A DNA stretch of 64,000 bases from Pichia kudriavzevii (lineage: Eukaryota > Ascomycota > Pichiomycetes > Pichiales > Pichiaceae). The DNA lies in contig NC_042508.1 of the NCBI RefSeq assembly GCF_003054445.1, positions 1,984,001 to 2,048,000 on the forward strand, written 5' to 3'. Each line of letters starts with the position of its first letter. The first letter of the stretch is position 1. Positions 1-10,480 of this stretch are shown here, in pieces. The translations under genes were made by a program, and so were the position numbers. The notes beneath the pieces are model-generated. The model had not been told where the DNA came from. It did no database searches and saw nothing but the letters and a program-made list of their open reading frames with translations.

Positions 1-1
1 A

Positions 2-583
2 CATGGTAACAATGCAATGGTATCATCCGCTAACCAAGATTCTTCAAAGAATGTTCTTGCATTATCTCACAACTTAATTCTTCAAAGGATTGAGGCCGAC
101 AGGGAGAGACAGAAAAGAGGGAAGGAGACGTTGTGGGAAACGGAGAGATCCGACGGCAAAATATCAATTACTGAATTTGAGTACATATACGATACACTTC
201 AAGCATTCGACGAGGAGAAAGACAAGCCACTGATCGAAGAGATGGACAAGTTATATCAACTTTGTACGTTTGATAAAATGTCCAAACCGAAGCAACATAG
301 CCGACCAGATAGGGTCCGCCAGTTACAGTTTCAATCACCATCACATGCTCAATCGAAATCAGAGGTGCAATCATCAGCAACTCCACATAATATAGGAAAC
401 AAAAGTGGACATTCAGATAAACGAAGAAGAGCCTTTGAGGAAACAGATCTATTCTACGGTAGTCAAACCCAAAGAAATACAAGGAAGTATCCAAATAATG
501 GCCATCCACCACAGAATACGTATTATGAATATGCTTATAAGAACTCAAGTAGAGGTAAATACAGGCCTAGAGGAAAAGGTTGA
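2..583 (+). CDS. CTK3: CTD kinase subunit gamma-like protein (CTK3), 3' part only
   Basis: The frame is open to the left edge of the window, so the 5' part lies outside; about 193 residues are visible. The segment RIEADRERQKRGKETLWE followed by an acidic stretch (EFEYIYDTLQAFDEEKDKPL) resembles, from memory, the C-terminal CTK3 domain of the CTDK-I gamma subunit, which pairs with the Ctk1 kinase and Ctk2 cyclin to phosphorylate Ser2 of the RNA polymerase II CTD in the nucleus. The rest is a polar tail ending in basic RG-type residues (SSRGKYRPRGKG), longer than I would expect for Ctk3. It is convergent with TPS3, with about 146 bp between the stops. The name rests on this short motif; the N-terminal CID-like domain cannot be seen here. 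Confidence 0.55.
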   Translation, partial: HGNNAMVSSANQDSSKNVLALSHNLILQRIEADRERQKRGKETLWETERSDGKISITEFEYIYDTLQAFDEEKDKPLIEEMDKLYQLCTFDKMSKPKQHSRPDRVRQLQFQSPSHAQSKSEVQSSATPHNIGNKSGHSDKRRRAFEETDLFYGSQTQRNTRKYPNNGHPPQNTYYEYAYKNSSRGKYRPRGKG

Positions 584-729
584 TTACCCCATCCGAAAGG
601 GGTGTTCTTTCGTTACACATAAAGAAATATCTAGGTATATATAAGTATATTTTATTTACTCGACTGGTGTAAAATAAAGAGTTTTACTCCACTACTTTTA
701 TTAAATTACTTTAACTGGCAAAAGCATTA

Positions 730-3700
730 TTAGTTTGTCCCGGTATTCGCCTTGTTCAATAGCGTCATTAAATTGTTTATACCCTTGAGAGAAAATGATG
801 CTGGTGTTCTGAATTTTCCAGGTTGGCCGACGCACACAACGGTGACATGATGAGAATCAATTGCGCCGGTCTCTGATAAGTTATTGAAATAGGAATATAA
901 CTCTTCATCGATTCTTGAAATACCGCCACAAACAAAGATATGTTCAAACCCGTTCAATGCAGACATAGCACTAACTTCATTAGATGAGATTTGAATTGGC
1001 GAAATTGCCAATGTAGATATAGTTGAACCAGAACGACTCAGCACGGGCGATGCAATTTCACTAACAGGTGAGGATAAAACTGATCCAGATGATGGTAGTT
1101 TCTTCATTTTGTTGATATCAGTACTTAAATCCGAAATCAGCGCCAAAGATTTAGAAATCAAGTTCATTTCCTTGACAATTAAGATCCCCTTGGTCAAAGT
1201 AGCATGAATATTGTATTCCTTACTGAACAACTCGTTGATGTGAGTGATGATATCGCCAATTAAGCCATCCTTATAGTCTTTGTCGGACACAGAAACACTT
1301 TCAGTATGAAATGCAACACTGCATTCTTCAACTTCAATGTATGATCCTGGAATTCTTTCACAGAATGCCTCAACCATTTGAACAACACTTGGAATCCATT
1401 CCCTTTCGGCCTCTTCAACAATTGAGTACCATTCGTTTGAAAACGGTAATTTTATCAGGCCACCATTTTCTGCAATTAAACCCAAGTCTGAGATTCTACC
1501 GTATTGCCTCAATAGCTCAGTTCTTCCAAATAAACTAAATACGTAAACATGGTTAGATTTATCAGCGGTTAGATTTGATAATGTTTTAATGATCACCTGT
1601 TGCTGTAGAGAGTTAATTGTTTGCCCGTGGATCTCAAGACTTCCGGTCAACTCATCCAGATTAATCACAAATAGGCGTTTTCCCAATGGTTTCGGAATGC
1701 CCATTCTTTCATTATAGAGCTTTTCGGTTAAGGGTTTAATCAAGTTATCTGTTTGTGATAAGTTCAATGTATTATATGCAGTGCTTAAGTCATCCATACA
1801 TTTAGCAACCCAAGTTTTGGCATCATTTTTCAGAATCTGTTGAAAGATTTTATCCCATCTGTCATATTTTTCTTCTTCGTCCATATTCAAAGCGTAGTAT
1901 ATCTGATCCGCAACTTGCTTGACGTTGTATGGGTTACTAATGAACGGACCATCATTTAAGAAGGAGGCGGAACCAACGAATTCACTTAAAATTAGAGGTG
2001 AATGTAGATGTTGTGAAGCACAAATAAACTCATGACATGTCAAGTTCATGCCTTCCCTTAAAGTCGAGACGATAAATAAATCTGCCTGGGCCAATAATGC
2101 TAGATATTGTTCAAACTCCACATCTTGATTTAATAGAATGACAGGCTGATCCACCGAAATAATCTCTGTTTTTGAGTTGATTCTTTCAACAATAGATAAT
2201 ACTTCATTTTCGTAGTCTTCATCATCTGTTCCACTCTTTGAGCATATAATGATCAAGATAGTGTCATTGACATACTCCGGATGGTTGTTCAAAAATCTTT
2301 CGTACGCAAGTAATTTCTCCTTTAAGCCTCTTATTTTATCCATTTTATCTCTGCTGAGAAGGAGCCTTTTATTTTGCCATCTGTCACTGACTAAGTTTCT
2401 CCAATTCTGAACCACGTTGGATTTCAGTTGCTTATGAAGATGGTGGAAATCAATACCAATGGGATTGTATGATACAACTGTAACTCTGTCCTTGTAATAC
2501 ACACCAACATCATTAAAATCTGCAAATAATAGTCTATTTGAACTCTGTAGAAAATGAGCCATATATTCTTCGTTTTGAAAGGTGATACAATCAGCACCTA
2601 ACATACCTTCCAAAATGTTTTTCCGTTGGGCTAAGCATCTAAAAACCTCACTTGAAGGGAAACTGATATGCAAGAAAAACCCAATTTTAGCATTTGGTAC
2701 CAACTTCCTCAACATTTGAGGGACTAACATAAGGTGATAATCATGGATCCAAACGACGTCACCTTCCTTGTATTCCTTTGCAATTTTCTCCGCAAAGATT
2801 TTGTTAACTTTCTCGTAGTATTTCCATGAATGGTTTTCAAAGGCATTTGATTTTGGATTATCTGGAATTTGATAATGGAAAATAGGCCATAGAATTTGTT
2901 TGCAGAAAGACTTATAGTGGCCTTCAAAAACTTCATCGTCAAGGAAAACGACGCTTGAGTCGTAATTTTCTTTGAGCTCATTACTAATGTCGGCTTTGAC
3001 ATGATCCGGAACGATATTTGAAGGCATGGAAACAGCACCAACCCACTTGAGATCACCGTCAACAATACCGGATTTTCTTGCCAAATCGATAGAGTTGATT
3101 AAGCTACCATTACATTGATCAAATTTAGACACCTTCCAAGGTGCATTGCTGAAGAATTCTTGTTTATCCTCAACAAACAAATGTGGTCTAGAGAATCCGC
3201 CATAGGGGGAAACCTTCCCAAAATCGTTGTTCATGTCCAAAAGGTTGCTTTCCTCACTGTTCAGCAAGCCGGTATAATTCTTTGACGTCTCATCTTCAAT
3301 GTTACTTGTACTATTAGTTTTATCGTTGATATTATTATTAGACACAATACTGGCACTGGACTCGTTTTCTTTCAAGATGGAATCCAGTTTTTGATCTAAA
3401 GATAAAATGGAAGACGTTTTAAAATTACGGAGGTGAGAATGTTGGGGTCTATTGATTCTCATACTGGATAGCTTTGGTTCCATGAAATCCTTCTTGGGGG
3501 TAAACTCATTAACCAAGGGGGTTGGGGTCGAACTTCTAATTTGTGGTTTTGGCTTGACAAAAGTAGTTGAAGGAATGTTACCATATGGAATGTTTGGTTT
3601 TCTTGTTGGTGCATTCCCCTCCTCTGCTATGCTTAAGTTGGAACCATCCTGCAAATCATCGACTGAACTTAAAGTCATTTTCGATCTATTAGGATTATTA

Positions 3701-4375
3701 AAGAAGAAGTCTTGAATTGACACATTCTGAGAAGAGGTGGCCGAGTTCTCAGCATGATGCTTTTGCAAATTTGAAATGGACACCGAGAGAGAACGTTGTT
3801 GATTTTGCTTCTTGCTTGAAGATTCCATATTGGAACCGGTTCCATGGAAACTTTGCCTTTGGCCCTTTGGAACAACTATGGAGTTTGTAGAAGAGAGAGA
3901 ATCGAGCTCCAATTGGTCTTCTTCCGTGTCCAAGTCCGATTGCGAGACAACGTGGTTGGAGTCAATCGACTCGGAAATCGAGAGATTGGAAGCCGACTCG
4001 TTATGATGAGACAAGGACTGAATGATTGAAGCATTTGATTCGTCTTCGTCGGTGATGGATACCGTTTGTGAGTACGTTCTTAGTCTTGCGGAGGACAGTA
4101 GTTCGGAATTGTCCTCCACCTTTTTGACAGGTTCAAAGATTTCCGACAACAGGTGGTTGTCATCCAAAGCTGCTGTTTCTGCAGAGGTGAGCTCAAAATG
4201 AACCGTGTGTGGTAAAAACCTGAAGAAGGAGTGTTAGTATCCATATTCCAAACATGTGTCAAAATCTGATACAACTAGTGTGGATCCTAGGTACAGTTGG
4301 GCCGCAACTCAGAGATGGAATGCAGTTTGGACATGAGGTGTGTGATACATACAAAGAGGCGACAAATAGAGTCAT
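730..4375 (-). CDS. TPS3: Trehalose synthase complex regulatory subunit (TPS3/TSL1), two exons
   Basis: Regulatory subunit of the trehalose-6-phosphate synthase/phosphatase complex (cytosolic, with Tps1 and Tps2). Spliced CDS: complement(730..4219, 4353..4375), 1170 residues. After a Ser-rich regulatory N-terminus of about 370 residues comes a glycosyltransferase-20 domain with WIHDYHLMLVPQ near residue 496 and LREGMNLTCHEF near 729, then a degenerate phosphatase-like domain (RLFVINLDELTG, LIAENGGLI). The frame has no ATG at its apparent start: residue 26 is TTG, and the codons upstream run to an acceptor at 4220. Joining the 23-nt exon gives an N-terminus MTLFVASLFLPHTVHFE, matching the MTIIVASLFLPYTPQFE-type start of S. 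cerevisiae Tps3/Tsl1. The spliced start is therefore strongly supported. A single gene probably represents the TPS3/TSL1 pair, which duplicated in the S. cerevisiae lineage. Confidence 0.95.
4220..4352 (-). other. Spliceosomal intron in TPS3 (133 nt)
   Basis: On the minus strand the donor GTATGT is at 4352-4347, the branch site TACTAAC at 4239-4233, and the acceptor CTTCAG ends at 4220. Branch adenosine to acceptor is about 14 nt. Removing it joins a TT|G leucine codon and keeps the frame into the long exon. Confidence 0.92.
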
Positions 4376-4809
4376 GTTTCTCTAATTTCCAGGTACAGTT
4401 ACACCTAAAGCAAGGGGTTTAGGAGATGTAGTAGCTCAACAAGAAAAGGGCACAATGGGGCTACGTTATATAGGTTGAAACCATCAGTTAAATAATCGCA
4501 TCATGGTACTTTCGAGAAGGAACAAGTATCACCTAATAATTATTCCGCTCCCTGAGGGGGGCTCGGCATTGTCGTAAAGTTGTCAATTGTGAAATCTTCT
4601 TCAATTGCAAACTTGTTTTTGTTGATTCTGCATAAACGAAAACTTAAATATATATATATATTCATTTATATATACATATATTCATTTATATTTACCCATA
4701 TAGTTACGTTAATATCCATCCAATACCCAACTACAAGAGTTTACATTTTTTTTTTTCATTATTCTTATCCCCCCTTATTGAAGGGAAAGTCAATACCATT
4801 AATGACATT
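4376..4809. promoter_or_regulatory. TPS3 upstream region with stress-response elements
   Basis: This 434-bp stretch is upstream of TPS3 and downstream of the SOD-like gene, both on the minus strand. It contains AGGGG cores at 4413-4417 and 4555-4559, the Msn2/Msn4 STRE motif known to drive trehalose genes in S. cerevisiae. A TA-rich block at about 4645-4700 may serve as TATA region or 3'-end signals for the neighbour. No gene is seen. Confidence 0.5.
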
Positions 4810-5613
4810 CTAAATTAAAACCATTAAACCAGCTAATGCTAGTAAACCAATCGACTTTGTGATTCCCAACTTATTTGCACCAGAATCAAAGGTAACTTCT
4901 TTGTCTTTGTCTTTTAAATTGTCATCCACTCCACTTGGATCATTTTCATCTTGTTCTTCCTCGATGGAATAAAATGTTGTTGAATTGTTAGATACATTTT
5001 GAATCTGGGCTTGTGGAATTAAATTAGGGAAAAATTCATCATGATCTTGTTGAATTGATTGATTGGGATTATTTAAATCTCTTTTTAACTTTTTACCCCT
5101 TTTCAATTTAATATCGCCACATGAGATTATATTATTTTCAAAATCAGTGATAACTATAGATTTCCCCTTAATATAAGCAAGATTTCTTTTATTTAATGAT
5201 AGATATGGATCTTGATATTCAATTTCAAAACAAGTTGTATTAATAACACCATGTTTACCTGATAAATCACCAACAGAACAAAGAGAATCATCTCCTAAAT
5301 CATCACATTCTACATAATTGGCATCAAAGGGGTTGAATACGTCACCTGCACGTTCACAATGTCCCTTTACTTTATAATCATGAATTCTATAATTGAATGG
5401 ACCTAAACCTTCAGGTAACCCAGTTACGTCCAAATGGACATTAACAACACCATCTTCCGTCGAGGTGAATTCAATTAGACCTTTTACAAGTCCATTATCT
5501 AGATGTGCTCTAGCAACTGTTCTCTTATGTGAATCAAAGTTTGCAGGTGCCTCATCTCCAAGGGCAACAGATACCAATGCGGTGGAGACAACTAATTTTT
5601 GAAGAGCAACCAT
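4810..5613 (-). CDS. GPI-anchored Cu/Zn superoxide dismutase-like protein lacking most metal ligands
   Basis: 267 residues. The open frame begins upstream at TTG, but the first ATG (5613) starts a good signal peptide (MVALQKLVVSTALVSVALG), so I use it. The protein ends in a hydrophobic tail (SIGLLALAGLMVLI) preceded by small residues, typical of a GPI signal; it should sit at the plasma membrane or cell wall. The core follows the Sod fold: YRIHD, HCERAGDVFNPF, SVGDL, SCGDI. Against the classical pattern, copper ligands HIH become RIH, the bridging His of HFNP becomes Val, the last copper His (VVIH) becomes Thr, zinc His positions are missing, and the active-site Arg is not seen; the disulfide cysteines and the Asp of VGD remain. 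It is related to the Sod4/5/6 cell-surface class but is probably not an active dismutase. A Ser/Asn-rich, acidic stalk precedes the anchor. Confidence 0.8.
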   Translation of the reverse strand: MVALQKLVVSTALVSVALGDEAPANFDSHKRTVARAHLDNGLVKGLIEFTSTEDGVVNVHLDVTGLPEGLGPFNYRIHDYKVKGHCERAGDVFNPFDANYVECDDLGDDSLCSVGDLSGKHGVINTTCFEIEYQDPYLSLNKRNLAYIKGKSIVITDFENNIISCGDIKLKRGKKLKRDLNNPNQSIQQDHDEFFPNLIPQAQIQNVSNNSTTFYSIEEEQDENDPSGVDDNLKDKDKEVTFDSGANKLGITKSIGLLALAGLMVLI

Positions 5614-6392
5614 TCTAATAATATAAGAAAGCAACCGGTGACTAATAGAAGGGTCACTACAAGCAAAGAGGGAGAGTGATTAGTTGTTACTACAGCGAAT
5701 ACTAGTTGCAGATGGTAGTATTCTAGGGGTAGGGTAGCAAATCAAGCGTACTGGAAGAAGCAGATCAACAAGGGAGAGCAAAAAGGGAGAGCAAGAAATC
5801 ACTGATGCAAATGTAAAAAAAAGGGGGGGGGGGATGGGGTATATTTATATATCGCCGTGTCGACTGCAACATATATGAATATGCAAATAAACAGATATAT
5901 ACACCTAAATATATCTATGCATGTCTACAGTATGTTATTACACCGACATACTTAAACTGAAAAGGATACAACAAAAAAAGAGTTAAAAAATTTGCCCCTT
6001 TTTGGGAATCCCTAAATAAATAGAGATAAGCCACACCCCCCCTCCCCCCATATCAAATGTTAAGACAAAGAAAGGGGGGCAATTTATAGTTATTAGTTAA
6101 AATAGAGTGGATTTATAAGATCCCCTATTTTACAGACTAACCCCATTTTAGTGTACCTCGTTTAAGAATTCCCCGACTAAAAATAGGAAGTAGGGGGAGC
6201 GTGCAGTCTTAAAATTTCGCATTAATAAACACCCTCAATTTCAGTTTAATTTCTCCCATTTCACACCGTCCGCCATCGACGCGTCGCTCTGCGTTGCCAT
6301 GGAAGGATTCTTGATATGTTTTTTTTTGCCTCTTTGTACTTTCTGAACCAAACTGTAGTTTCATTAACTAAACCATCCCACTCGCTGCTATC

Positions 6393-6400
6393 TCCGCGGA
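6393..6400. promoter_or_regulatory. PDRE-like site TCCGCGGA
   Basis: A perfect match to the palindromic Pdr1/Pdr3 element of S. cerevisiae, about 780 bp upstream of the SOD-like gene and 1.5 kb upstream of GZF3. Whether this species has a Pdr1 with that specificity is not visible here. Confidence 0.35.
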
Positions 6401-6521
6401 GATTGCTTTTCAACCACTGCTGGTTATGTGTGGTGTCCCGTGTACTATGTTAGTCGTTGCTAACTATACTGTTATTGGCTTCTCAAGAGACAACATACAA
6501 GTGTAACATATGGGTACACTA

Positions 6522-6675
6522 CAACGTATATTTATAACGTATATTAACTACGTATATTAACTACGTATATTAACTACGTATATTAACTACGTATATTAAT
6601 ACTTATAAACGTATATTAACTACGTATATTTACAACATACATTTATAACGTACACTTACAACATACATTTACTAC
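6522..6675. repeat. Tandem array of about 14-bp unit (TACGTATATTAAC type)
   Basis: At least five near-identical copies of a CTACGTATATTAA-type unit lie in 6535-6600, with degenerate copies (ACGTATATTTATA, ACATACATTTATA) on both sides. The array is intergenic and AT-rich, and each unit contains the palindrome TACGTA. Confidence 0.8.
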
Positions 6676-7007
6676 AGGTTTTTCTTTGTTTTGTTTTACA
6701 TCGAACTTTTTCGTTGCTTTTACTGAGATCTTCAAAGTACTGATCCACCATGAAAATACACCACTAGTACCCGCCCCCTCCCCCTCCTTAATACACACAA
6801 ATCCCACCCTCATATAATATAGCTCGCTTCTGAAACTCCCAAACACCGTGGACGGTTCGGGAACCAAAAAAACTCACACTTCCCGTCCGTTTCCGGAATT
6901 GGAATACTTTCACTACCCCTCTTACTTTGTCTCTCAACAAGAAAACCGCCATTTGGCCTTTTTTTTTTTTTTTGACAGCTTTGGTTATCGTTTTTGCAGT
7001 TTCGGCT

Positions 7008-7716
7008 GATAAGCCCATAATTAAATGGGTCCCGACCCAATCCTAATACTGTAGTGACACCCTCCCCATTAATACCAACACTCCTTTCTAAATTATCCAC
7101 TCGTGTCTGTAAACACGGCATTGTAATCTCTCACATCAACACTGACTCGTAGACCCTCTCCTTCCCCGTTCTTGAACTCCTTAAACACCACGTTGTACAC
7201 GCTGTACACGCTGTAGAGGTCTTACAGGTCTTACATGTCTTACAGGTCTTACAGGTCTTACAGATCTTCTTATCATTTAATCTCTCTCCAAACGGTAAAA
7301 TGCCAGACTGCCTCTCTTCCTCTCTCTTTCTCTCTCTTTCTCTATAGCCACACAAATGACACTCCCACAACACCCAGTGTTGTAAGTGGTTGGAAATTCA
7401 AACCTCTCGCCAAATCGGGTAATCTCCTTGGGAATTTTCACTCAGAATCGACGAGAACCATTTTTTTTTTATCGCTCGTCCATCTCTCGTGGTAAACCTT
7501 TATCTTTTTTCCTATCTCGTAGCTGTCGTCCACTGATTGCTTCTTCTCTGTAAACCTTGTCCATCTTCTACCTCGTCTTTCTAATACTTTGATCCGCACA
7601 TTTACATCCTCGTATACTGGCTGTTCCCTACATCCTTATCATCATACTTGCTTCCCTTATCAGAGACTCTATATCTGTCTTCTTCATACTTGTCATATTT
7701 TCTAGCCTACCTTATC
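7008..7716. promoter_or_regulatory. Cluster of GATA-factor sites upstream of GZF3
   Basis: GATAAG at 7008-7013 and its complement CTTATC at 7269-7274, 7635-7640, 7656-7661 and 7711-7716. Three fall within 310 bp of the ATG. In S. cerevisiae the GATA regulators (Gln3, Gat1, Dal80, Gzf3) control each other through such sites, so auto- or cross-regulation is likely. Inferred from motif and context only. Confidence 0.5.
7217..7267. repeat. 9-bp tandem repeat AGGTCTTAC, about 5.5 copies
   Basis: AGGTCTTAC is repeated with one variant copy (ATGTCTTAC). It is preceded by two copies of TACACGCTG. Read on the minus strand it gives a Cys-Lys-Thr repeat, which I take as an artefact. Confidence 0.8.
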
Positions 7717-7940
7717 ATTTTTTTTCCCTCTCTCTCAATAGTGTGAAAAATTCCCTTGTCATAAGGTAAAAAAAAAAAAAAGAAAAATCTAATTCTAAAT
7801 ACAGGAAAGAGGAAACAACAACAGAATCAGTTGAAATCCTGCTAATAGAAGGTCCAAATATCTTATACAGTATTACCACATTTGTCGAAGAGTTTTGAAT
7901 TGTTCTTGTCAGAATACCAGTATATCTTCCTCACCACAAA

Positions 7941-10133
7941 ATGACGTCCACCTCCATCAATACTAATCCACAAGAACCAATGCTGAATCAAACTTTGAAT
8001 CCGTCAATGGACAACCACCATCATGCTACTCATGCTATCCAGGTCGAGCATGCTTCCTCTCTACCTTCGATTCATTCCATTCAGGCACTCTCTCACCACC
8101 CTCAACAACAAGATCAGAATTCACCAGTACTACCCAAAATTGCAACTTTGCAACAACAAAGTCAAGTTTCTCATTTACAGATGGATGAAAAGAAAAATGA
8201 AGCTGCTCCTTTAAATAGTAAATCTTTGAATGGTTCATTGAAAATAGAAACTAAGAGGGGAAATACCCCTGATGAACAGGTAAAGAAAGAGACCGAACGG
8301 ATGGTTCCTAATGCCAAAACTATAACAACGACCCAGTCGAATGGCGCAACAACAACAAAGCAGAATATGACCACCCCAACATGTAAGAACTGTAAGACCC
8401 AAACAACCCCCCTATGGAGAAGGGACGAATCTGGTCAGGTGCTTTGCAATGCTTGTGGTCTCTTCCTTAAACTGCATGGCCGGCCAAGACCTATATCCTT
8501 AAAGAGCGATGTCATAAAGTCAAGAAATAGGGTAAAACATAACAACAAGTCTTCACCAAATACACCTGAACTTAAAGCTAAGGATTCAAACAATGGCATT
8601 GGTGCTAATGGACAAGCTGCGAATAATTCAAATGGTACAATGAATAGTAAAAATTCAACAAAATTCTTACCTAAACAATACAAACCTAACAACAAGTCCT
8701 CCAAGACGAAGAAGTGCAACAGTAAAGATACCAAATCCTCCAAAAATAAGAAGGAGGACGATAATATTACCAATCACAATAGCAATAACATCAGCAACAG
8801 CAACAATAACGCTAACATCAATAGTATGACACACTTGAGTTCAATCACTTCTCCAAATCTTTTGCCACTTTTACCAAGAAACCATCTTGGAGCTTCAACT
8901 CTGCCTCCAGGAACCCCCTACACTTACGGCACGCCTACAAATCCTTGGCTGAACAAATCACAAGCCACCAATATCCAGTCATTACATTATCCCTCCTCAA
9001 CCCCAACTCACTTTGTATCCGACTTGAATAGAATTACATCACCATTGCTCTTGTCAACTGCAAACCCCCCAAAGTTGAATGTAACACCTTCTCAGTCACA
9101 GTCATCCGAGAGATCGTCCTCTGTTAATGGCGTCAATCAACAAGGCATGAATTTGAATAGAGATGCGGTCTTGAATGCTGCAGGTGCTTTGGAGATCTTG
9201 AGCCAGCATTCTACAAACTCAAACGATCTTATCCCAGGTATGAGATTGAACTCTCCTAGAGTCACACCGGTGTCAAAGGGTAATTCATTTTCGGAAAAGT
9301 TGCCACCAATAAGTTTGTTACAAAGTAAAGAATTCGATAATACAAAGTCGGAACCCACACATTTACATAATCTCTTATCTCCACAACTCAATAACGCCGT
9401 CCGAAATAACCCAGTTCCCTTACCTCCTTTGAAATCTTTAACAAGCCCTCCATTGACTGCTCAAGGTGTATTAGGTTCGTCATCATTGCCATATCCTCAG
9501 CAACACCATGTTGATCAACATGAGCTACAGAAGCAGAGACAGCAGCAAGAGCAAGAGCAACAAGAGCAAGGCCAGCAGGTGAGACATCAGGGCCAAGTAC
9601 AACCACAACCACAACCACAATCACAACAGCAGCAACAGCAGCAACAGCAGCAACCAGGGCAGGAAGTACAGAAAGAAGTAGCTGGAGCTCCTAAACAAAT
9701 GTCAGTTAGCCATCCAATCAAGAAAACCCTATCGTCATCGAACCCCCAACTTCCTTCACTTAGAAATGTTCCTGGTATTTCGAGTGTGATATTCAGCAGT
9801 GACGAACAACCAAGAAGCTTGAGCATGAACAATCTTCCAAATGAAAGTAACGGTGATGTCAGTGCTTTGAATATTAATAACGGTCCAATCAATTCGTCAA
9901 TTTTACAAGAGGAAAATGAGTTGCTCAAGACTAGAATCAACGAGCTTGAATTGGTGAATGAGTTATACAAGACTAGAATTGCAGACTTGGAATCTCTAGA
10001 TTCCATAAATCGTGAAACTATAAAAGAACTCGAGATGCAAATCCAGAAGTCGAATAAAAGGTTGGCCGAGGAAAATGATAATTTTGATCGTCTTCATTCA
10101 GATAAAAAGGTGAAGGTTGAAGATCAAAATTAG
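7941..10133 (+). CDS. GZF3: GATA-type transcription factor with C-terminal leucine zipper (GZF3/DAL80 type)
   Basis: 730 residues, ATG start. A single type IV GATA finger lies at about residues 148-172 (CKNC, 17-residue loop with [15 protein letters not shown]) followed by the basic tail [21 protein letters not shown]. The C-terminus (about 655-720) is a leucine-zipper coiled coil ([21 protein letters not shown]) like the dimerisation region of S. cerevisiae Dal80 and Gzf3, which separates it from Gln3/Gat1. The protein should bind GATAA sites and repress nitrogen-catabolite-sensitive genes. It is longer than Gzf3 (551 residues) because of Asn/Ser-rich stretches and a Gln-rich segment around 530-575 encoded by CAG/CAA runs (9526-9660). 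TAP42, which acts on GATA factors through TOR, is the next gene. Confidence 0.9.
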   Translation: MTSTSINTNPQEPMLNQTLNPSMDNHHHATHAIQVEHASSLPSIHSIQALSHHPQQQDQNSPVLPKIATLQQQSQVSHLQMDEKKNEAAPLNSKSLNGSLKIETKRGNTPDEQVKKETERMVPNAKTITTTQSNGATTTKQNMTTPTCKNCKTQTTPLWRRDESGQVLCNACGLFLKLHGRPRPISLKSDVIKSRNRVKHNNKSSPNTPELKAKDSNNGIGANGQAANNSNGTMNSKNSTKFLPKQYKPNNKSSKTKKCNSKDTKSSKNKKEDDNITNHNSNNISNSNNNANINSMTHLSSITSPNLLPLLPRNHLGASTLPPGTPYTYGTPTNPWLNKSQATNIQSLHYPSSTPTHFVSDLNRITSPLLLSTANPPKLNVTPSQSQSSERSSSVNGVNQQGMNLNRDAVLNAAGALEILSQHSTNSNDLIPGMRLNSPRVTPVSKGNSFSEKLPPISLLQSKEFDNTKSEPTHLHNLLSPQLNNAVRNNPVPLPPLKSLTSPPLTAQGVLGSSSLPYPQQHHVDQHELQKQRQQQEQEQQEQGQQVRHQGQVQPQPQPQSQQQQQQQQQQPGQEVQKEVAGAPKQMSVSHPIKKTLSSSNPQLPSLRNVPGISSVIFSSDEQPRSLSMNNLPNESNGDVSALNINNGPINSSILQEENELLKTRINELELVNELYKTRIADLESLDSINRETIKELEMQIQKSNKRLAEENDNFDRLHSDKKVKVEDQN

Positions 10134-10480
10134 TAATTGGAAAAATTGTGTATTCTTTAAAATTGGCAGTATATTATGTTTTTATTATATTTTTGATCAA
10201 TTTAACATGTATTTCTTAACTTTACTGTTCTACAACACATAAAAACACGATAGCGGAAGAAATCGTGAGATACTTTTATTGAACCAGCGGTTCAGCGTTA
10301 GGACTTGAATGTCTTAGAATCTCAAAATAGCTATAACCTCCTGTTGAAGAAAAATGTTGTTTCTCGCATCGGGCACACTTTGTTCACATATTGTTTTTTA
10401 GTTTATATCTAAAGGGCGAACGCAACATCAAAGCCTAGTTCTTGAGCTTATAGTTTGGACAGCTTATCAAGAGACATAAC
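10134..10480. other. GZF3-TAP42 intergenic region
   Basis: 347 bp holding the 3' end of GZF3 and the TAP42 promoter. Apart from AT-rich termination-like sequence near 10170-10210 I see nothing distinctive. Confidence 0.5.

Larger units (their letters stand above)
5614..7940. other. Long divergent intergenic region between SOD-like gene and GZF3
   Basis: About 2.3 kb without a convincing gene. It holds a 14-bp tandem array (about 6522-6675), a 9-bp tandem array (7217-7267), a TCCGCGGA site (6393-6400), a CGACGCGTCG palindrome (6277-6286), several CTTATC/GATAAG sites (7008-7716), and homopolymer tracts including a T run at about 6959-6973. The last 600 bp are pyrimidine-rich on the plus strand and are probably the GZF3 promoter and leader. 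Short frames here are low-complexity and not believed. Confidence 0.6.

Noticed and set aside
168-548. Minus-strand frame of 126 codons opposite the CTK3-like gene
   Set aside because: No family features, and it is fully antisense to a better-supported gene; a shadow frame.
7131-7373. Minus-strand frame with Cys-Lys-Thr repeats
   Set aside because: It is created by the 9-bp tandem repeat and has no other support.
9587-10006. Minus-strand frame with a long Cys run opposite GZF3
   Set aside because: The Cys run is the complement of the CAG/CAA glutamine tract of GZF3.
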